DNA of 33,755 nt from Herbaspirillum frisingense (GTDB lineage Bacteria > Pseudomonadota > Gammaproteobacteria > Burkholderiales > Burkholderiaceae_D). This document shows, one piece after another, positions 1 through 8,980 of this stretch. A program made the position numbers and the translations under genes. Under the pieces are notes generated by a model. The model worked only from the letters and a program-made list of their open reading frames with translations. It made no database searches and was not told the origin of the DNA. The stretch's first letter is position 1, and every line of letters begins with the position of its first letter. The stretch is from assembly GCA_009914615.1 (NCBI GenBank), contig WNDX01000034.1, positions 1-33,755 on the forward strand, read 5' to 3'.

Positions 1-259
1 TTTTTAGGAAAGCGTTCTCCTCCTCCAGCCGCGCCACTTCACGTTTGAGCCGTGCATGTTCGGCCAACTCCAAGCGTTGTGCCTGATCGTCCTGGTCGTG
101 CCGCCGCGCCTGGGCGCGCCAACTGTACAGCTGGGCAGGCTGCAACCCCAGATCACGAGCCACCGTGGTTACCCCTTCTGTGGCCGCTCGCAACAGTGCC
201 TGCTGCCTGAACTCCAGGCTGAACTCCTGCCCCTTTCTGCCTGCCTTGCTCTTGGTCAT
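1..259 (-). CDS. IS3-family transposase OrfA (partial, runs off window)
   Basis: The minus strand encodes 86 residues starting MTKSKAGRKGQEFSLEFRQQ. It has a helix-turn-helix typical of IS3 OrfA proteins (around residues 15-50, with the motif GLQPAQLYSWR), followed by a leucine-zipper-like segment ending in ARLEEENAFLK. OrfA binds the terminal repeats and, after a -1 ribosomal frameshift, is fused to the DDE catalytic OrfB. The last visible bases on the minus strand are CTAAAAA, an A-rich run where such frameshifting usually happens. The start codon (257-259) is preceded by AGGAGGTGGACG, an excellent ribosome binding site. Homologues are normally about 90-105 residues, so only the C-terminal end is missing. 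Confidence 0.9.
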   Translation of the reverse strand, partial: MTKSKAGRKGQEFSLEFRQQALLRAATEGVTTVARDLGLQPAQLYSWRAQARRHDQDDQAQRLELAEHARLKREVARLEEENAFLK

Positions 260-296
260 CGTCCACCTCCTATTGCGATAGTTAATCGCTTATAGG

Positions 297-323
297 GGTG
301 TCCGTGAAACGGGGGCAAGATCA
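297..323 (-). repeat. Terminal inverted repeat of the IS3-family element
   Basis: On the minus strand the element starts TGATCTTGCCCCCGTTTC and continues ACGGACACC, about 60 bases ahead of the orfA start. The partner repeat is not in the window, so the exact inner limit is an estimate. Confidence 0.6.
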
Positions 324-1946
324 GTCGTCGCCAGCGCCATCACGCGCTACCACGTTCTCATCAACTTCCAGGAAAAAGAGCAGGCCAAGGTCGCCGCCGA
401 GCAGCAGAGCACCATCGCCAGCTATCTTGCGCAAGACATCGGCTATCGCCTGCAGGAGCGCAGCCGCTTCCTGGAACGCCTGGCCGCGCAGATGCCGCCG
501 GCGCTGCTGTCCGATCCCGCCGCCACGCGCGAGTGGCTGCGCGAGCGCCAGGATCTGATGCCGCTGTTCGCCCAGGGCCTGTTCGTCGCCGACAGCCACG
601 GCCTGATCATCGTCGACTACCCCACCATAAACGGCCGCCGCGCGCTCTCGCTGGCCCCCTATCCGGACTACCAGCGTGTGCTGGCGGGCGCTACCGTGAT
701 CGGCGAACCCTTGACCAGCCCCATGTCCGGCCATCCCATCCTGCCAATGGCGACGCCGCTGCGCGATGCCGACGGCAAGGTCGCCGGCTTGCTTGGCGGC
801 ACCACCGAACTGAATGCGCCGGGCTTCCTGGAACACCTCCAGCAGGCGCGCCTGGGGCCGTCGGGCGGCTTCCAGTTGATCTCCCCGACCCAGCGCATCG
901 TCATCGCGGCCAATGATCCGGTGCTGGTCTTTACACCTTTGCCGCCCACCGGTCAGGATCCCATGATGGATCGCGCGCTGGAAGGCTTCCGCGGCAATGG
1001 CGTCGGGCTCAGCGCCAATGGCGTCGATGAGATCAAGGCCTTCGCCTCGGTGCCCGGCACCGGCTGGTTCGTGACCGCCAGCCTGCCGCTGGCCGCGGCG
1101 CTGCCCACGGTGGATCGCATGCGCGCGCTGATCGCGCGCGGCGGCGTGATCCAGGGCGGCCTGACCTTTCTGCTGGTGGCGATGACTTACCTGTGGTTCT
1201 TCCGCCCGCTGCGGCGCGCCGCCGCCCTGGCCGACAAGATGACCCGCGGCGAGATCCCGCTGTCGCCGCTGCCGGTGGCGCGGCGCGATGAAGTGGGCCA
1301 CCTGACGATGGCCTTCAACGGCCTGCTGGCGCGGCTCAAGCTGCACCAGTCCGAGTTGCAGCACCAGGCCCATCACGACGTCCTGACCGGCCTGCCCAAC
1401 CGCATGATGCTGGCCGAACGAATGCAATCCGCGCTGGCCCACGCCTGCCGCGAAAGCAGCGGCATCGCCCTGCTATTCCTCGACCTGGACGGCTTCAAGC
1501 CGATCAACGACACCTTGGGCCACAAGGCCGGCGACATCGTGCTGCAGGAAGTCACGCGCCGCCTGCGCCAGGTGGCGCGCCACGGCGATACCCTGGCGCG
1601 TGTCGGCGGCGACGAATTCGTACTGCTGGTGACCGACCTGCGCCCGCCCTTCGACAACGGCGCGCGCGTACTGGCCGAGAAATGCATCAAGGCAGTCTCG
1701 GAACCGCTGCTGCTGGCGCAGGGCGAGTACCGTCTGGGGGTTTCGATCGGGATTGCGGCATGCGACGGCCGCTGCGATGCCGACAGCCTGCTGCAAGCGG
1801 CCGACAAGGCCATGTATAGCGCCAAGGGCAACGGCCGCGGCTGCTACGTCATTGCTCCGGCCGGCATGGGCTGCACCCACGCGGCACTCAGCGCACCGGA
1901 AGGAACTGCAGGAACGAGCCGCCCAGCAGGTTCTGCACATAGCTGA
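324..1946 (+). pseudogene. Diguanylate cyclase (extracellular sensor-HAMP-GGDEF), 5' end removed by IS insertion
   Basis: From the IS edge at 324 an open frame runs without a start codon for 56 codons to the first ATG at 492 and stops at 1946. The product would synthesise cyclic di-GMP. Counting from the ATG, residues 1-200 resemble a dCache-type periplasmic sensor. A membrane helix lies near 215-235 (GVIQGGLTFLLVAMTYLWFF), a HAMP linker near 236-290, and a GGDEF domain near 300-455. The active-site GGDEF is intact at 372-376, and RHGD five residues before it is the RxxD inhibitory site. The first membrane helix and translation start are missing, which is why I call it disrupted. An internal start at 492 could still give a 484-residue protein, but one without the N-terminal anchor. 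The last 59 bases overlap the convergent lipoprotein gene, and the tail beyond GRGCYV looks non-homologous. Confidence 0.8.
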
Positions 1947-2622
1947 TCCCGGCGCGACGGTATTTCTCGGTGAGGAATTCGGCCATCAGGTCAAGACGAC
2001 CGACGATCTTGCCGAACTCCCGCTCGAAACTGAGGTTGCGCACGTCGCTGCCGATCTCGTCGGACAGCAGCAGCGGCGCGCCCGCGACGTTGCGACGACT
2101 GGCCAGGATCCAGGCGCCGATCTCCACGTTGCGGGCGGCATTGTAAAGACGCTGGGCATCCAGGCTATCGACCAGGAAGAATTCGATCTTGTTGCCATGG
2201 GCGACGATGATCATGTCCGCCGTGGCGTGGATGAAGGCGGCCACGCGGTCGCCTTTGAAGTCGGGAGACAGGGCCAGCGCCATGGCCTGGATATCGCGCT
2301 TGCCCTGCAGTTCCGGCCAGGGCTGGCGCAGCTCGATGGCCTCCTGCACGCGCTTTTCGGCCTCTTCGCGGCCGACCGCGGTCTTCTTCCATTCGCCCGG
2401 ATTGCGGCGATAGAGTTTGTCCATCAGCCGGTAAAGGCCATCGAGATTGGCGCGCATGGACAGGGTGGCGACCCGGTTGGTGTCGGATTGGCCCATCTCG
2501 CGCGAACTGGCGTCGGAACCCTTGACTTGCCCATGCGGCGACGGCGGAGAACCGGCGCATCCGACCAGCGCGGCGGCACAGGCGAACGTGATCGGCAGCA
2601 GCTTTCTTCTGTGGATTGTCAT
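1888..2622 (-). CDS. Putative lipoprotein of unknown function
   Basis: The product has 244 residues. The N-terminus carries a lysine/arginine-rich start, a hydrophobic stretch and a lipobox ending LVGC with the cysteine at residue 22, so an exported, lipid-anchored protein is expected. The mature part is predominantly helical, with one hydrophobic beta-like segment near residues 130-150 (ATADMIIVAHGNKIEFFLVD). I do not recognise a named catalytic motif. The 3' end overlaps the tail of the truncated diguanylate cyclase frame on the other strand by 59 bases. A large inverted repeat separates it from phoX, which is read in the same direction. Function unknown. Confidence 0.8.
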   Translation of the reverse strand: MTIHRRKLLPITFACAAALVGCAGSPPSPHGQVKGSDASSREMGQSDTNRVATLSMRANLDGLYRLMDKLYRRNPGEWKKTAVGREEAEKRVQEAIELRQPWPELQGKRDIQAMALALSPDFKGDRVAAFIHATADMIIVAHGNKIEFFLVDSLDAQRLYNAARNVEIGAWILASRRNVAGAPLLLSDEIGSDVRNLSFEREFGKIVGRLDLMAEFLTEKYRRAGISYVQNLLGGSFLQFLPVR

Positions 2623-2677
2623 CGGCGGGCAAGACGGAACAAGCTGATAGGACTGATCCTAGCAGATTGCGTTCCGT

Positions 2678-2723
2678 GCGGGCCTGCGCTTTGCGGCCGT
2701 GCAAACGGCAGCGGCAGGCCCGC
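2678..2723. repeat. Large inverted repeat between phoX and the lipoprotein gene
   Basis: Arms GCGGGCCTGC (2678-2687) and GCAGGCCCGC (2714-2723) are perfectly complementary. They enclose a second small hairpin, TTTGC...GCAAA. No T-run follows on either strand, so a classical intrinsic terminator is not supported; it may still end or protect the phoX message. Confidence 0.6.
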
Positions 2724-2779
2724 AGACCTGCCGCCATCCCGGCGCCGCAGCGCCGCCCCGCCGATCAATGCCGGCCGGA

Positions 2780-4747
2780 TCAGGCCTTGGACGAGAACGG
2801 CAGGCCGGTCAGATAGCCCACCGTGGCGCCGAAGCGGTCCTTGTAGTTGGCGCGCACCAGCGGATGGAGCTTGTCCTTGACCTTGTCGTGCAAGCCCTTT
2901 TCCCAGTCGCCGGCATGCTGGAAATTGCTCATGACATAGGTCCAGCCGTTGATTTCATCGACCGCATGCAGGCCGGTCGATTCGGCGCCCGCCGGGCAGG
3001 ACAGCACGCGCGACAGCGCCTTGGTATCGACGTTGTACGCCCACAGAAAGTTGTTGACGTGCATGCCGCTGTCTTCGCCGATGAACAGGGTGCGCAGCTT
3101 TTCCGAGAACTTGATGTTGTCCGGGTTGGCGATGTGCTCCTGGTCGGCCAGGTTGCCCAGGGCATCCGGGGTCTTCAGATCCACGCCCACCAGTTCGGCC
3201 GGCGGCGCCATATCGACCGGCACCCATTCGCTGTCCATCGCATTGCCACCGGCGTCGCGCTGGCCGCCGCGCAGGTTCAGCGCGTACACGGCGCCGGCCT
3301 TGGGGCCTTGCACCTTGATGTGGCCGGAACCGTCCAGCATGGAGGTCTGCACGTAGGACATGGCCGAATAAGCGATCTTGTCACGCGTGTTGACCGTGGT
3401 GCCTTCCATCTTGGTGAAGCCCAGGCTGCCGCCGGCCAGCGCCGCGAAGCGGTGGGTTTCCAGGAAGGCCGCGGCCTTCTGCATGCCCGGCTTGACGCGC
3501 ACCCAGTTGGACTTGCCGTTGAACGGGATCTTGGAGAAGGAGCCGTCGGACGGATCGCTGGTGCGGATATCCATGATGTCGGCCGCCTTGTAGCGATCGG
3601 CCATGGCCTTGACCTCGGCGCTGGTGGCGCTACCCAGGCGCACCCACGACAGCTTGCCGGCGCCCGGGCCGACGCCCGAGACCTGCTCCCAGCGCGCCAC
3701 GTAGAGCGTGCCTGCGGACAGGTCGGCAGCGCGGTCGGCGATGAACATGAACAGGCCGCCGTTGGTGGCGTCGTCGCCCATCAGCACGGTGCGCTGGTCG
3801 GGCATGACCTGCACCAGCTCGTGCGAGATACGGCCCAGGCAGTAGTGTTTCTTGATCGAACCGGTGCCATCGGCGTTGACGGTCACTTCCGGCAGGTGGC
3901 CGTAGTGATAGGGATTGGCCTTGCTCTCGTCGCCGTACAGGTTTTTGCTGAACCCCTTGAATTGCGGGTTGGAGGCGATGGCCGAAGCGTCCGGCTCGTA
4001 CTCTTCGCTCGACAGGTGGGTATTCCACGGCGAGAGGCTGGCGCCACAGGTGATCCACAAGCCGTTGACCTGCGAGGTATCGACGTTGTGGTACTTGACC
4101 AGCGAGAGCTTGCCAGAGGATGGATCCTGGTCCAGCGTCAGCACCGCGATCGGCGACGGCAACTGGCCGTACATGGCGGCCTGCTTCTGGTCGCGCGTGG
4201 TGTATTCGAACTGCACCACGGCGAACACGGCATTGCCCTTCACGCCCGGCACGCTGGCGCCCTTGATGCTGAGCAGCGAGGAGCCGTCCGGGCAATCCGA
4301 GAAGAACTGGCGCTCCTTGCCCGGCACCGAACGGTCGATGATGGGACGGTTGTTGATGTCCACGTAGCCGCCGGCCAGGATGCTGCCGCCGCGGCCGTCG
4401 GGGACCGTGTCGCCGGTCATGAAGAACGGCTGGTAAGCCAGCTTGTAGGTCTGCTTGCTGCCGTCGGCGAACGCCACTTCCAGCGCCGAGCCCACGGTGG
4501 TGGAGGCCATCGCGGCCGGATCGGCCAGGGTCGGCGCCGGCATGCCGGTGAAGCGGGCCGAGGCGAACGGTTTGCCCGCCCCCGGCGTGGCGCAGGCGGA
4601 CAGCAGCGCGCCGGCCGACAGGCCGCCGGCCAGCGGCAGCAACGGCGCGGCAGCGAAGGCCTTGAGCAGGCTGCGGCGGCTCGCTTGCGGCGCCTCGACA
4701 CCTTGGGAAGGCAGGGATTGGATGGCTTGCGGCTCGGGCTGTCTCAT
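2780..4747 (-). CDS. phoX: PhoX-family (DUF839) phosphatase, Tat-exported
   Basis: The 655-residue product resembles the PhoX/DUF839 family, calcium- and iron-dependent phosphomonoesterases that release phosphate from organic esters outside the cytoplasm. The N-terminus has a twin-arginine signal (SRRSLLK, residues 23-29), a hydrophobic core and LSAC with cysteine at 52, so a Tat-exported lipoprotein is possible. The body carries family-like segments such as PDNIKFSEKLRTLFIGEDSG and HELVQVMPDQRTVLMGDD. Length is in the family range. The ATG at 4745-4747 follows GGAGAAACATCG, a good ribosome binding site. Two Pho-box-like sites lie upstream, supporting control by PhoB under phosphate limitation. 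Assignment to the family is firm; the substrate is inferred. Confidence 0.85.
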   Translation of the reverse strand: MRQPEPQAIQSLPSQGVEAPQASRRSLLKAFAAAPLLPLAGGLSAGALLSACATPGAGKPFASARFTGMPAPTLADPAAMASTTVGSALEVAFADGSKQTYKLAYQPFFMTGDTVPDGRGGSILAGGYVDINNRPIIDRSVPGKERQFFSDCPDGSSLLSIKGASVPGVKGNAVFAVVQFEYTTRDQKQAAMYGQLPSPIAVLTLDQDPSSGKLSLVKYHNVDTSQVNGLWITCGASLSPWNTHLSSEEYEPDASAIASNPQFKGFSKNLYGDESKANPYHYGHLPEVTVNADGTGSIKKHYCLGRISHELVQVMPDQRTVLMGDDATNGGLFMFIADRAADLSAGTLYVARWEQVSGVGPGAGKLSWVRLGSATSAEVKAMADRYKAADIMDIRTSDPSDGSFSKIPFNGKSNWVRVKPGMQKAAAFLETHRFAALAGGSLGFTKMEGTTVNTRDKIAYSAMSYVQTSMLDGSGHIKVQGPKAGAVYALNLRGGQRDAGGNAMDSEWVPVDMAPPAELVGVDLKTPDALGNLADQEHIANPDNIKFSEKLRTLFIGEDSGMHVNNFLWAYNVDTKALSRVLSCPAGAESTGLHAVDEINGWTYVMSNFQHAGDWEKGLHDKVKDKLHPLVRANYKDRFGATVGYLTGLPFSSKA

Positions 4748-4806
4748 CGATGTTTCTCCGTATCAACAGAAAAAGACGGCCGGCGCGGAATCGGTGGCCC
4801 CGCCGG

Positions 4807-4824
4807 ATGTCAGCATTTTGTCAG
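4807..4824 (+). promoter_or_regulatory. Second Pho-box-like site
   Basis: The plus strand reads ATGTCAG-CATT-TTGTCAG. These are two TGTCAG half sites spaced exactly 11 bases apart, as in the PhoB consensus CTGTCAT-N4-CTGTCAT. It is weaker than the site at 4858 and points the opposite way, about 60 bases ahead of the phoX start. Confidence 0.45.
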
Positions 4825-4857
4825 TCAAACAAAGCGCTGCGATGGTAGCGGCCCAAA

Positions 4858-4875
4858 ATGACAGGCTTGTGACAG
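4858..4875 (-). promoter_or_regulatory. Pho box upstream of phoX
   Basis: The minus strand reads CTGTCAC-AAGC-CTGTCAT, an almost perfect PhoB site with two 7-base direct repeats at 11-base periodicity. It is read towards phoX and lies 110 bases from its start codon. It also sits about 30 bases ahead of the -10 element of the divergent prfB gene. Confidence 0.75.
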
Positions 4876-4897
4876 AGGGGCCGACGAATCGGCCCTC
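4875..4897. repeat. Inverted repeat in the phoX-prfB intergenic region
   Basis: GAGGGGCCGA and TCGGCCCTC flank a CGAA loop and pair with a single bulged G. It abuts the Pho box and lies where the -35 region of the prfB promoter should be. No T-run follows. Confidence 0.45.
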
Positions 4898-4905
4898 TCC
4901 TCTTG

Positions 4906-4911
4906 TATAAT
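4906..4911 (+). promoter_or_regulatory. -10 element, probable prfB promoter
   Basis: A perfect TATAAT lies 28 bases before the prfB start codon. No good -35 hexamer is seen at the right distance, so the exact promoter architecture is uncertain. Confidence 0.5.
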
Positions 4912-4939
4912 GTACGGTTTGATCGCAAAAGAAACCATC

Positions 4940-6044
4940 ATGGAAGCAGAACGCCTCAATTCCCTCCAGTCCCTGCTCGACGACCTGGCCACCCGCGCCA
5001 CCGAGCTACGGAGGTATCTTTGACTTCGATGTGAAGTCGGAGAAACTCGAACAAGTCAACGCCGAACTGGAAGACCCGAACGTCTGGAATGACCAGAAGC
5101 GGGCCCAGGATCTTGGCAAGGAAAAGAAATCGCTGGAAGCGATCGTCCATACCCTCATCAAGATCGACGCCGATCTGACCGACGCCCGCGACCTGTTCGA
5201 GATGGCGCGCGAAGAGAAGGACGAGGACACCGTCGTCGCCATCGAAGGCGATACCGAAGGCCTGAAGAAGCTGGTGGAAGAAATGGAATTCCGCCGCATG
5301 TTCAGCGGCCAGATGGACGCCAACAACTGCTTCATCGACATCCAGGCCGGCGCCGGCGGCACCGAAGCCCAGGACTGGGCCTCCATGCTGCTGCGCCAGT
5401 ACCTGCGCTATTGCGAGCGCAAGGGCTTCAAGGCCGAGATCATGGAACAGTCCGACGGCGAAGTGGCCGGCATCAAGACCGCCACCATCAAGGTCGAGGG
5501 CGATTACGCCTATGGCTTCCTGCGCACCGAAACCGGCGTGCACCGCCTGGTGCGCAAGTCGCCGTTCGACTCGTCCAACGGCCGCCATACCTCGTTCTCC
5601 AGCCTGTTCGTGTATCCGGAAGTCGACGAATCCTTCGAGATCGAGATCAACCCGGCCGACGTGCGCGTGGACACCTACCGCGCTTCCGGCGCGGGCGGCC
5701 AGCACATCAACAAGACCGACTCCGCGGTGCGCCTGACGCACGCGCCCTCGGGCATCGTCGTGCAATGCCAGAACGACCGCAGCCAGCACCGCAACCGCGC
5801 CGAGGCATGGGACATGCTGCGCGCCAAGCTGTTCGAACTGGAACTGCGCAAGCGCATGAGCGAGCAGCAAAAGCTGGAAGACTCCAAGACCGACGTCGGC
5901 TGGGGCCACCAGATCCGCTCCTATGTGCTGGACCAGTCCCGCATCAAGGACTTGCGCACCAACCATGAAACCGGCAACACCAAGGCGGTGCTCGACGGCG
6001 ACCTGGACGACTTCATCGCCGCTTCGCTGAAACAGGGCGTCTGA
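4940..6044 (+). CDS. prfB: Peptide chain release factor 2 (RF2), programmed +1 frameshift
   Basis: RF2 recognises UGA and UAA stop codons and triggers peptide release. Translation starts at the ATG at 4940 and reads 27 codons to an in-frame TGA at 5021-5023. The full product needs a +1 shift, giving 4940-5020 joined to 5022-6044 and 367 residues, close to E. coli RF2. After the shift, the stop-codon recognition tripeptide SPF is at about residues 207-209 and the catalytic GGQ at about 252-254, both at the expected positions. lysS follows 76 bases downstream in the same direction, the common prfB-lysS order. The frameshift makes production self-regulating: low RF2 leaves the TGA undecoded long enough for slippage. 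Confidence 0.97.
5009..5024 (+). promoter_or_regulatory. Programmed +1 frameshift site of prfB
   Basis: The sequence CGGAGGTATCTTTGAC contains an internal Shine-Dalgarno-like CGGAGG just upstream of CTT-TGA-C. This is the classic RF2 autoregulatory signal: the tRNA on CTT slips onto TTT while the TGA waits for RF2. Confidence 0.95.
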
Positions 6045-6120
6045 TGACGCGCGCCGCGGGGCCCTGCTCCGCGGCGGCCGCAGCCTCCGACCGACCGTTC
6101 AACACTCACGATCTCCAACC

Positions 6121-7662
6121 ATGACCACGCAAAACAATAACGCCGCCCAGCCGGCAGCCGACGAGAACAGCATCATCGCCGAGCGCCGCGCCAAGCTGGC
6201 CGCCATCCGCGAGCAAGGCATCGCCTTCCCCAACGATTTCCGCCCGGCCGACAAGGCCGCCGACCTGCACGCCAAGTACGACGGCGTCGAGAACGAAGCC
6301 CTGGAAGCCGAGCCGGTGAGCGTCTCGGTGGCTGGCCGCATGATGTTGAAGCGCGTCATGGGCAAGGCCGCCTTCGCCACCCTGCAGGATGCCTCGGGCC
6401 TGCGCGCCGACGGCCGCATCCAGCTCTACGTCACCAAGGATGTGACCGGCGACGAAGCCATGGCCGCCTTCAAGCACTATGACCTGGGCGACATCCTGGG
6501 CGCCGAGGGCACCCTGTTCAAGACCAAGACCGGCGAACTGTCGGTCAAGGTGACCCGCCTGAAGCTGATCACCAAATCGCTGCGTCCGCTGCCGGACAAG
6601 TTCCACGGTCTGGCCGACCAGGAAATGAAGTACCGCCAGCGCTACGTCGATCTGATCATGAGCGAGGAAACCCGCCGCACCTTCAAGGCGCGCACGGCCG
6701 CCATGTCGTCGATCCGCCGCTTCATGGAAGCCAACGCCTTCATGGAAGTGGAAACCCCGATGCTGCACCCGATCCCGGGCGGCGCCGCGGCCAAGCCCTT
6801 CATCACCCACCACAACGCGCTGGACATGCAGATGTTCATGCGCATCGCCCCCGAGCTGTACCTGAAGCGCCTGGTGGTGGGCGGCTTCGAGCGCGTGTTC
6901 GAAATCAACCGCAACTTCCGCAATGAAGGCGTGTCGCCGCGCCACAATCCGGAATTCACGATGATGGAGTTCTACGCCGCCTACGTGGATTACCAGTGGC
7001 TGATGGGCTTCACCGAGCAGGTGATCCGCCAGGCCGCGATCGATGCGCACGGCACCGCCACCCTGACCTACCAGGGCCGCGAGCTGGATCTGTCCAAGCC
7101 GTTCGACCGCCTGACCATCACCGGCGCCATCCTCAAATACGCGCCGCAATACACCGCCGAACAGCTGGCCGACATCGACTTCCTGCGCGCCGAACTGAAG
7201 AAGTTCGGCGTCAAGACCGACCAGGCGCCGTTGGCCGGCGCCGGCATCGGCGCGCTGCAACTGGCGCTGTTCGAGGAAACCGCCGAATCGCAGCTGTGGA
7301 ATCCGACCTACATCATCGACTATCCGGTCGAAGTCTCGCCGCTGGCGCGCGCTTCCGACACGGTGGCCGGCATCACCGAGCGCTTCGAGCTGTTCATCAC
7401 CGGCCGCGAAATCGCCAACGGCTTCTCCGAGCTGAACGACGCCGAAGACCAGGCCGCGCGCTTCCACGCGCAAGTGGCGGCCAAGGACGCCGGCGACGAA
7501 GAAGCGATGTACTACGACGCCGACTACATCCGCGCGCTGGAATACGGCATGCCGCCGGCCGGCGGCTGCGGCATCGGCATCGATCGCCTGATGATGCTGA
7601 TCACCGACTCGCCCAACATCCGCGACGTCATCCTGTTCCCGCACCTGCGCCGCGAAGACTGA
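6121..7662 (+). CDS. lysS: Lysyl-tRNA synthetase, class II
   Basis: The 513-residue enzyme charges tRNA-Lys with lysine in the cytoplasm using ATP. It has an N-terminal OB-fold anticodon-binding domain (about 60-170) and a class II catalytic core. Motif 2 is seen in [20 protein letters not shown], and motif 3 in [12 protein letters not shown] close to the C-terminus. Length and both motifs match bacterial LysRS. It lies 76 bases after prfB with no obvious terminator between them, so co-transcription is likely. A strong hairpin follows at 7703. Confidence 0.97.
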   Translation: MTTQNNNAAQPAADENSIIAERRAKLAAIREQGIAFPNDFRPADKAADLHAKYDGVENEALEAEPVSVSVAGRMMLKRVMGKAAFATLQDASGLRADGRIQLYVTKDVTGDEAMAAFKHYDLGDILGAEGTLFKTKTGELSVKVTRLKLITKSLRPLPDKFHGLADQEMKYRQRYVDLIMSEETRRTFKARTAAMSSIRRFMEANAFMEVETPMLHPIPGGAAAKPFITHHNALDMQMFMRIAPELYLKRLVVGGFERVFEINRNFRNEGVSPRHNPEFTMMEFYAAYVDYQWLMGFTEQVIRQAAIDAHGTATLTYQGRELDLSKPFDRLTITGAILKYAPQYTAEQLADIDFLRAELKKFGVKTDQAPLAGAGIGALQLALFEETAESQLWNPTYIIDYPVEVSPLARASDTVAGITERFELFITGREIANGFSELNDAEDQAARFHAQVAAKDAGDEEAMYYDADYIRALEYGMPPAGGCGIGIDRLMMLITDSPNIRDVILFPHLRRED

Positions 7663-7702
7663 TCCATCCAGCAGCTCGTCCCCTCGGATGAGCCTGCGCT
7701 TT

Positions 7703-7735
7703 CCGCATCCCGGCTCCGGGATGCGGATTTCCTCC
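7703..7735 (+). terminator. Hairpin after lysS, probable terminator
   Basis: CCGCATCCCGG and CCGGGATGCGG form a perfect 11-bp stem around CT, followed by ATTTCCTCC. The T-run is short, so termination efficiency is uncertain. Confidence 0.55.
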
Positions 7736-7945
7736 CCTCGCCCGATATTGGCCGACCGGCAACAAGACTTGCCAGGCAGGCAATCACACGCCCGCGCAAC
7801 GCTCGCTCTTGCGCCGCAATGCGGCCACCCGCACGGCTTTCAGGTCATTACAAGTTTTTACAACTGACACACAATCGGGATTTTTTTTGGCCTTTCTCCA
7901 CTCCATAATCACATCACCCCAACACCAATAAATGGAGAGGCCATC

Positions 7946-8581
7946 ATGGAAACCACAACTGTCGCCAAGCCCAATTCGAATCGCCTGCACCCCTTGGTGG
8001 CAGGCGCCGCCGTCGCCGTCATCCTCGCCAGTCTGATCGGCGTGGCTGCAATGACGGGCCTGCTGCCCAACTCGAACAGCGCCAATTCGCCGCAACAAGT
8101 GGCCGCGCTGGATCAGAACGCCGCGCAACAGGCGCAACAACAGCAACAGCTTGCCGCCCAGCAGCAACAGGCTCCCGTCAGGCAGTCGTCCCAAAACGCT
8201 TACCCTGCCCAGGCAGCCGCTCCGGCTGCAGCGCCCGCACCCGCTATCTGTAGCAGCTGCGGTGAAGTGGTCGGCGTGCGTGCCGTGCAGCACACTCCGC
8301 AAACCAGCGGCGTAGGTATTGCCGGCGGCGCCGTGGTAGGCGGCCTGCTGGGTAACCAGGTCGGCGGCGGCACCGGCCGTACGCTGGCCACCATCGCTGG
8401 CGCGGTGGGCGGCGGTTATGCCGGTAATGAAATCGAGAAGCGCGGTCGCACCACCACCACCTACGTGGTCGATGTCCGCATGGAAAACGGCAAGTCGCGC
8501 AGCTTCCCGCAGACCTCCGAAAACTGGCGCGTCGGCGATCAGGTTCGCGTCGTCAACGGTCGTCTGCAAGGCCGCGGCTGA
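7946..8581 (+). CDS. Glycine-zipper 2TM-domain membrane protein
   Basis: The product has 211 residues. One hydrophobic segment lies near 17-40 (LVAGAAVAVILASLIGVAAM), followed by a glutamine/alanine-rich linker (about 50-100). A short CSSC motif follows, then a glycine-zipper module (about 120-155) with repeated GG/GxxxG steps, as in the Rick_17kDa_Anti/SlyB-like family. The C-terminal 50 residues (TTTYVVDVRMENG...) are beta-rich. Such proteins are usually anchored in the cell envelope and linked to envelope integrity; the role here is not known. AGAGG upstream of the ATG supports the start, and a strong terminator follows, so it is probably a single-gene transcript. Confidence 0.85.
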   Translation: METTTVAKPNSNRLHPLVAGAAVAVILASLIGVAAMTGLLPNSNSANSPQQVAALDQNAAQQAQQQQQLAAQQQQAPVRQSSQNAYPAQAAAPAAAPAPAICSSCGEVVGVRAVQHTPQTSGVGIAGGAVVGGLLGNQVGGGTGRTLATIAGAVGGGYAGNEIEKRGRTTTTYVVDVRMENGKSRSFPQTSENWRVGDQVRVVNGRLQGRG

Positions 8582-8604
8582 TCTTCACGCGTTGCCACAC
8601 TTCC

Positions 8605-8635
8605 AAGCCCTTCGAGTCCGCTCGAAGGGCTTTTT
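8605..8635 (+). terminator. Intrinsic terminator after the glycine-zipper gene
   Basis: AAGCCCTTCGAG and CTCGAAGGGCTT form a 12-bp stem around TCCG. The last two stem bases are the start of a run of five T at 8631-8635. Confidence 0.9.
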
Positions 8636-8980
8636 CATTTCCGGCCTCGTCAGCCGCAAAGTAATCAAAAGGCAACATTTCCCCCTGTACACCAAACATG
8701 GGCATGTGGCGTTAACAGGTCGTTGCCGAGCCTGATTCCTGTGCAATGAAACTCTTGCAACCGAATCCGCTTCCAATAGCGGAACAGGAACGATTAACGC
8801 TGGCAACATTCCGGCCGGGCAGTTAGACTTTTGCAAAAAAGCACATTGCCATATATGGCCAAGAAATAATGCATTTGGGAAATAGAGCGCAAATCAAATA
8901 ACGCGCCGGGCTCGCATGCAACGGGGGGCGAACGATTCGCCAGTACGGGCTTGCCGGCTCGAAAGCGGTTTTATTGATTT
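8636..8980. other. Gene-free intergenic stretch of about 345 bases
   Basis: No convincing coding frame is present. The stretch is noticeably richer in A and T than its surroundings between about 8825 and 8900 and contains a perfect 12-base palindrome GCCATATATGGC (8848-8859). It probably holds the promoter and control region of the hydrolase gene at 8981; no clear -35/-10 pair can be assigned. Confidence 0.5.

Larger units (their letters stand above)
1..323 (-). mobile_element. IS3-family insertion sequence, left end (partial)
   Basis: The minus strand reads from a terminal sequence TGATCTTGCCCCCGTTTC (starting at 323) into an orfA transposase gene with a strong ribosome binding site. The end begins with TG, as is usual for IS3-family termini. 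Position 324 onward resumes an open frame of a diguanylate cyclase, so the boundary is supported by both the terminus and the disrupted gene. The rest of the element (orfB and the other terminus) lies outside the window, so the target duplication cannot be confirmed; the bases next to the end are GTC(G). Confidence 0.85.

Noticed and set aside
321-1442. Long minus-strand frame across the GGDEF gene
   Set aside because: Glutamine/histidine/glycine-rich shadow of the diguanylate cyclase; no start signal or family similarity.
2699-4861. Open frame of 720 codons on the plus strand, antisense to phoX
   Set aside because: It mirrors the GC-rich codon pattern of phoX, has histidine/glycine-rich low-complexity composition, no ribosome binding site and no recognisable domain.
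6053-6077. GC-rich hairpin between prfB and lysS as a terminator
   Set aside because: The pairing is just GC-rich sequence without a T-run, and prfB and lysS are usually co-transcribed.
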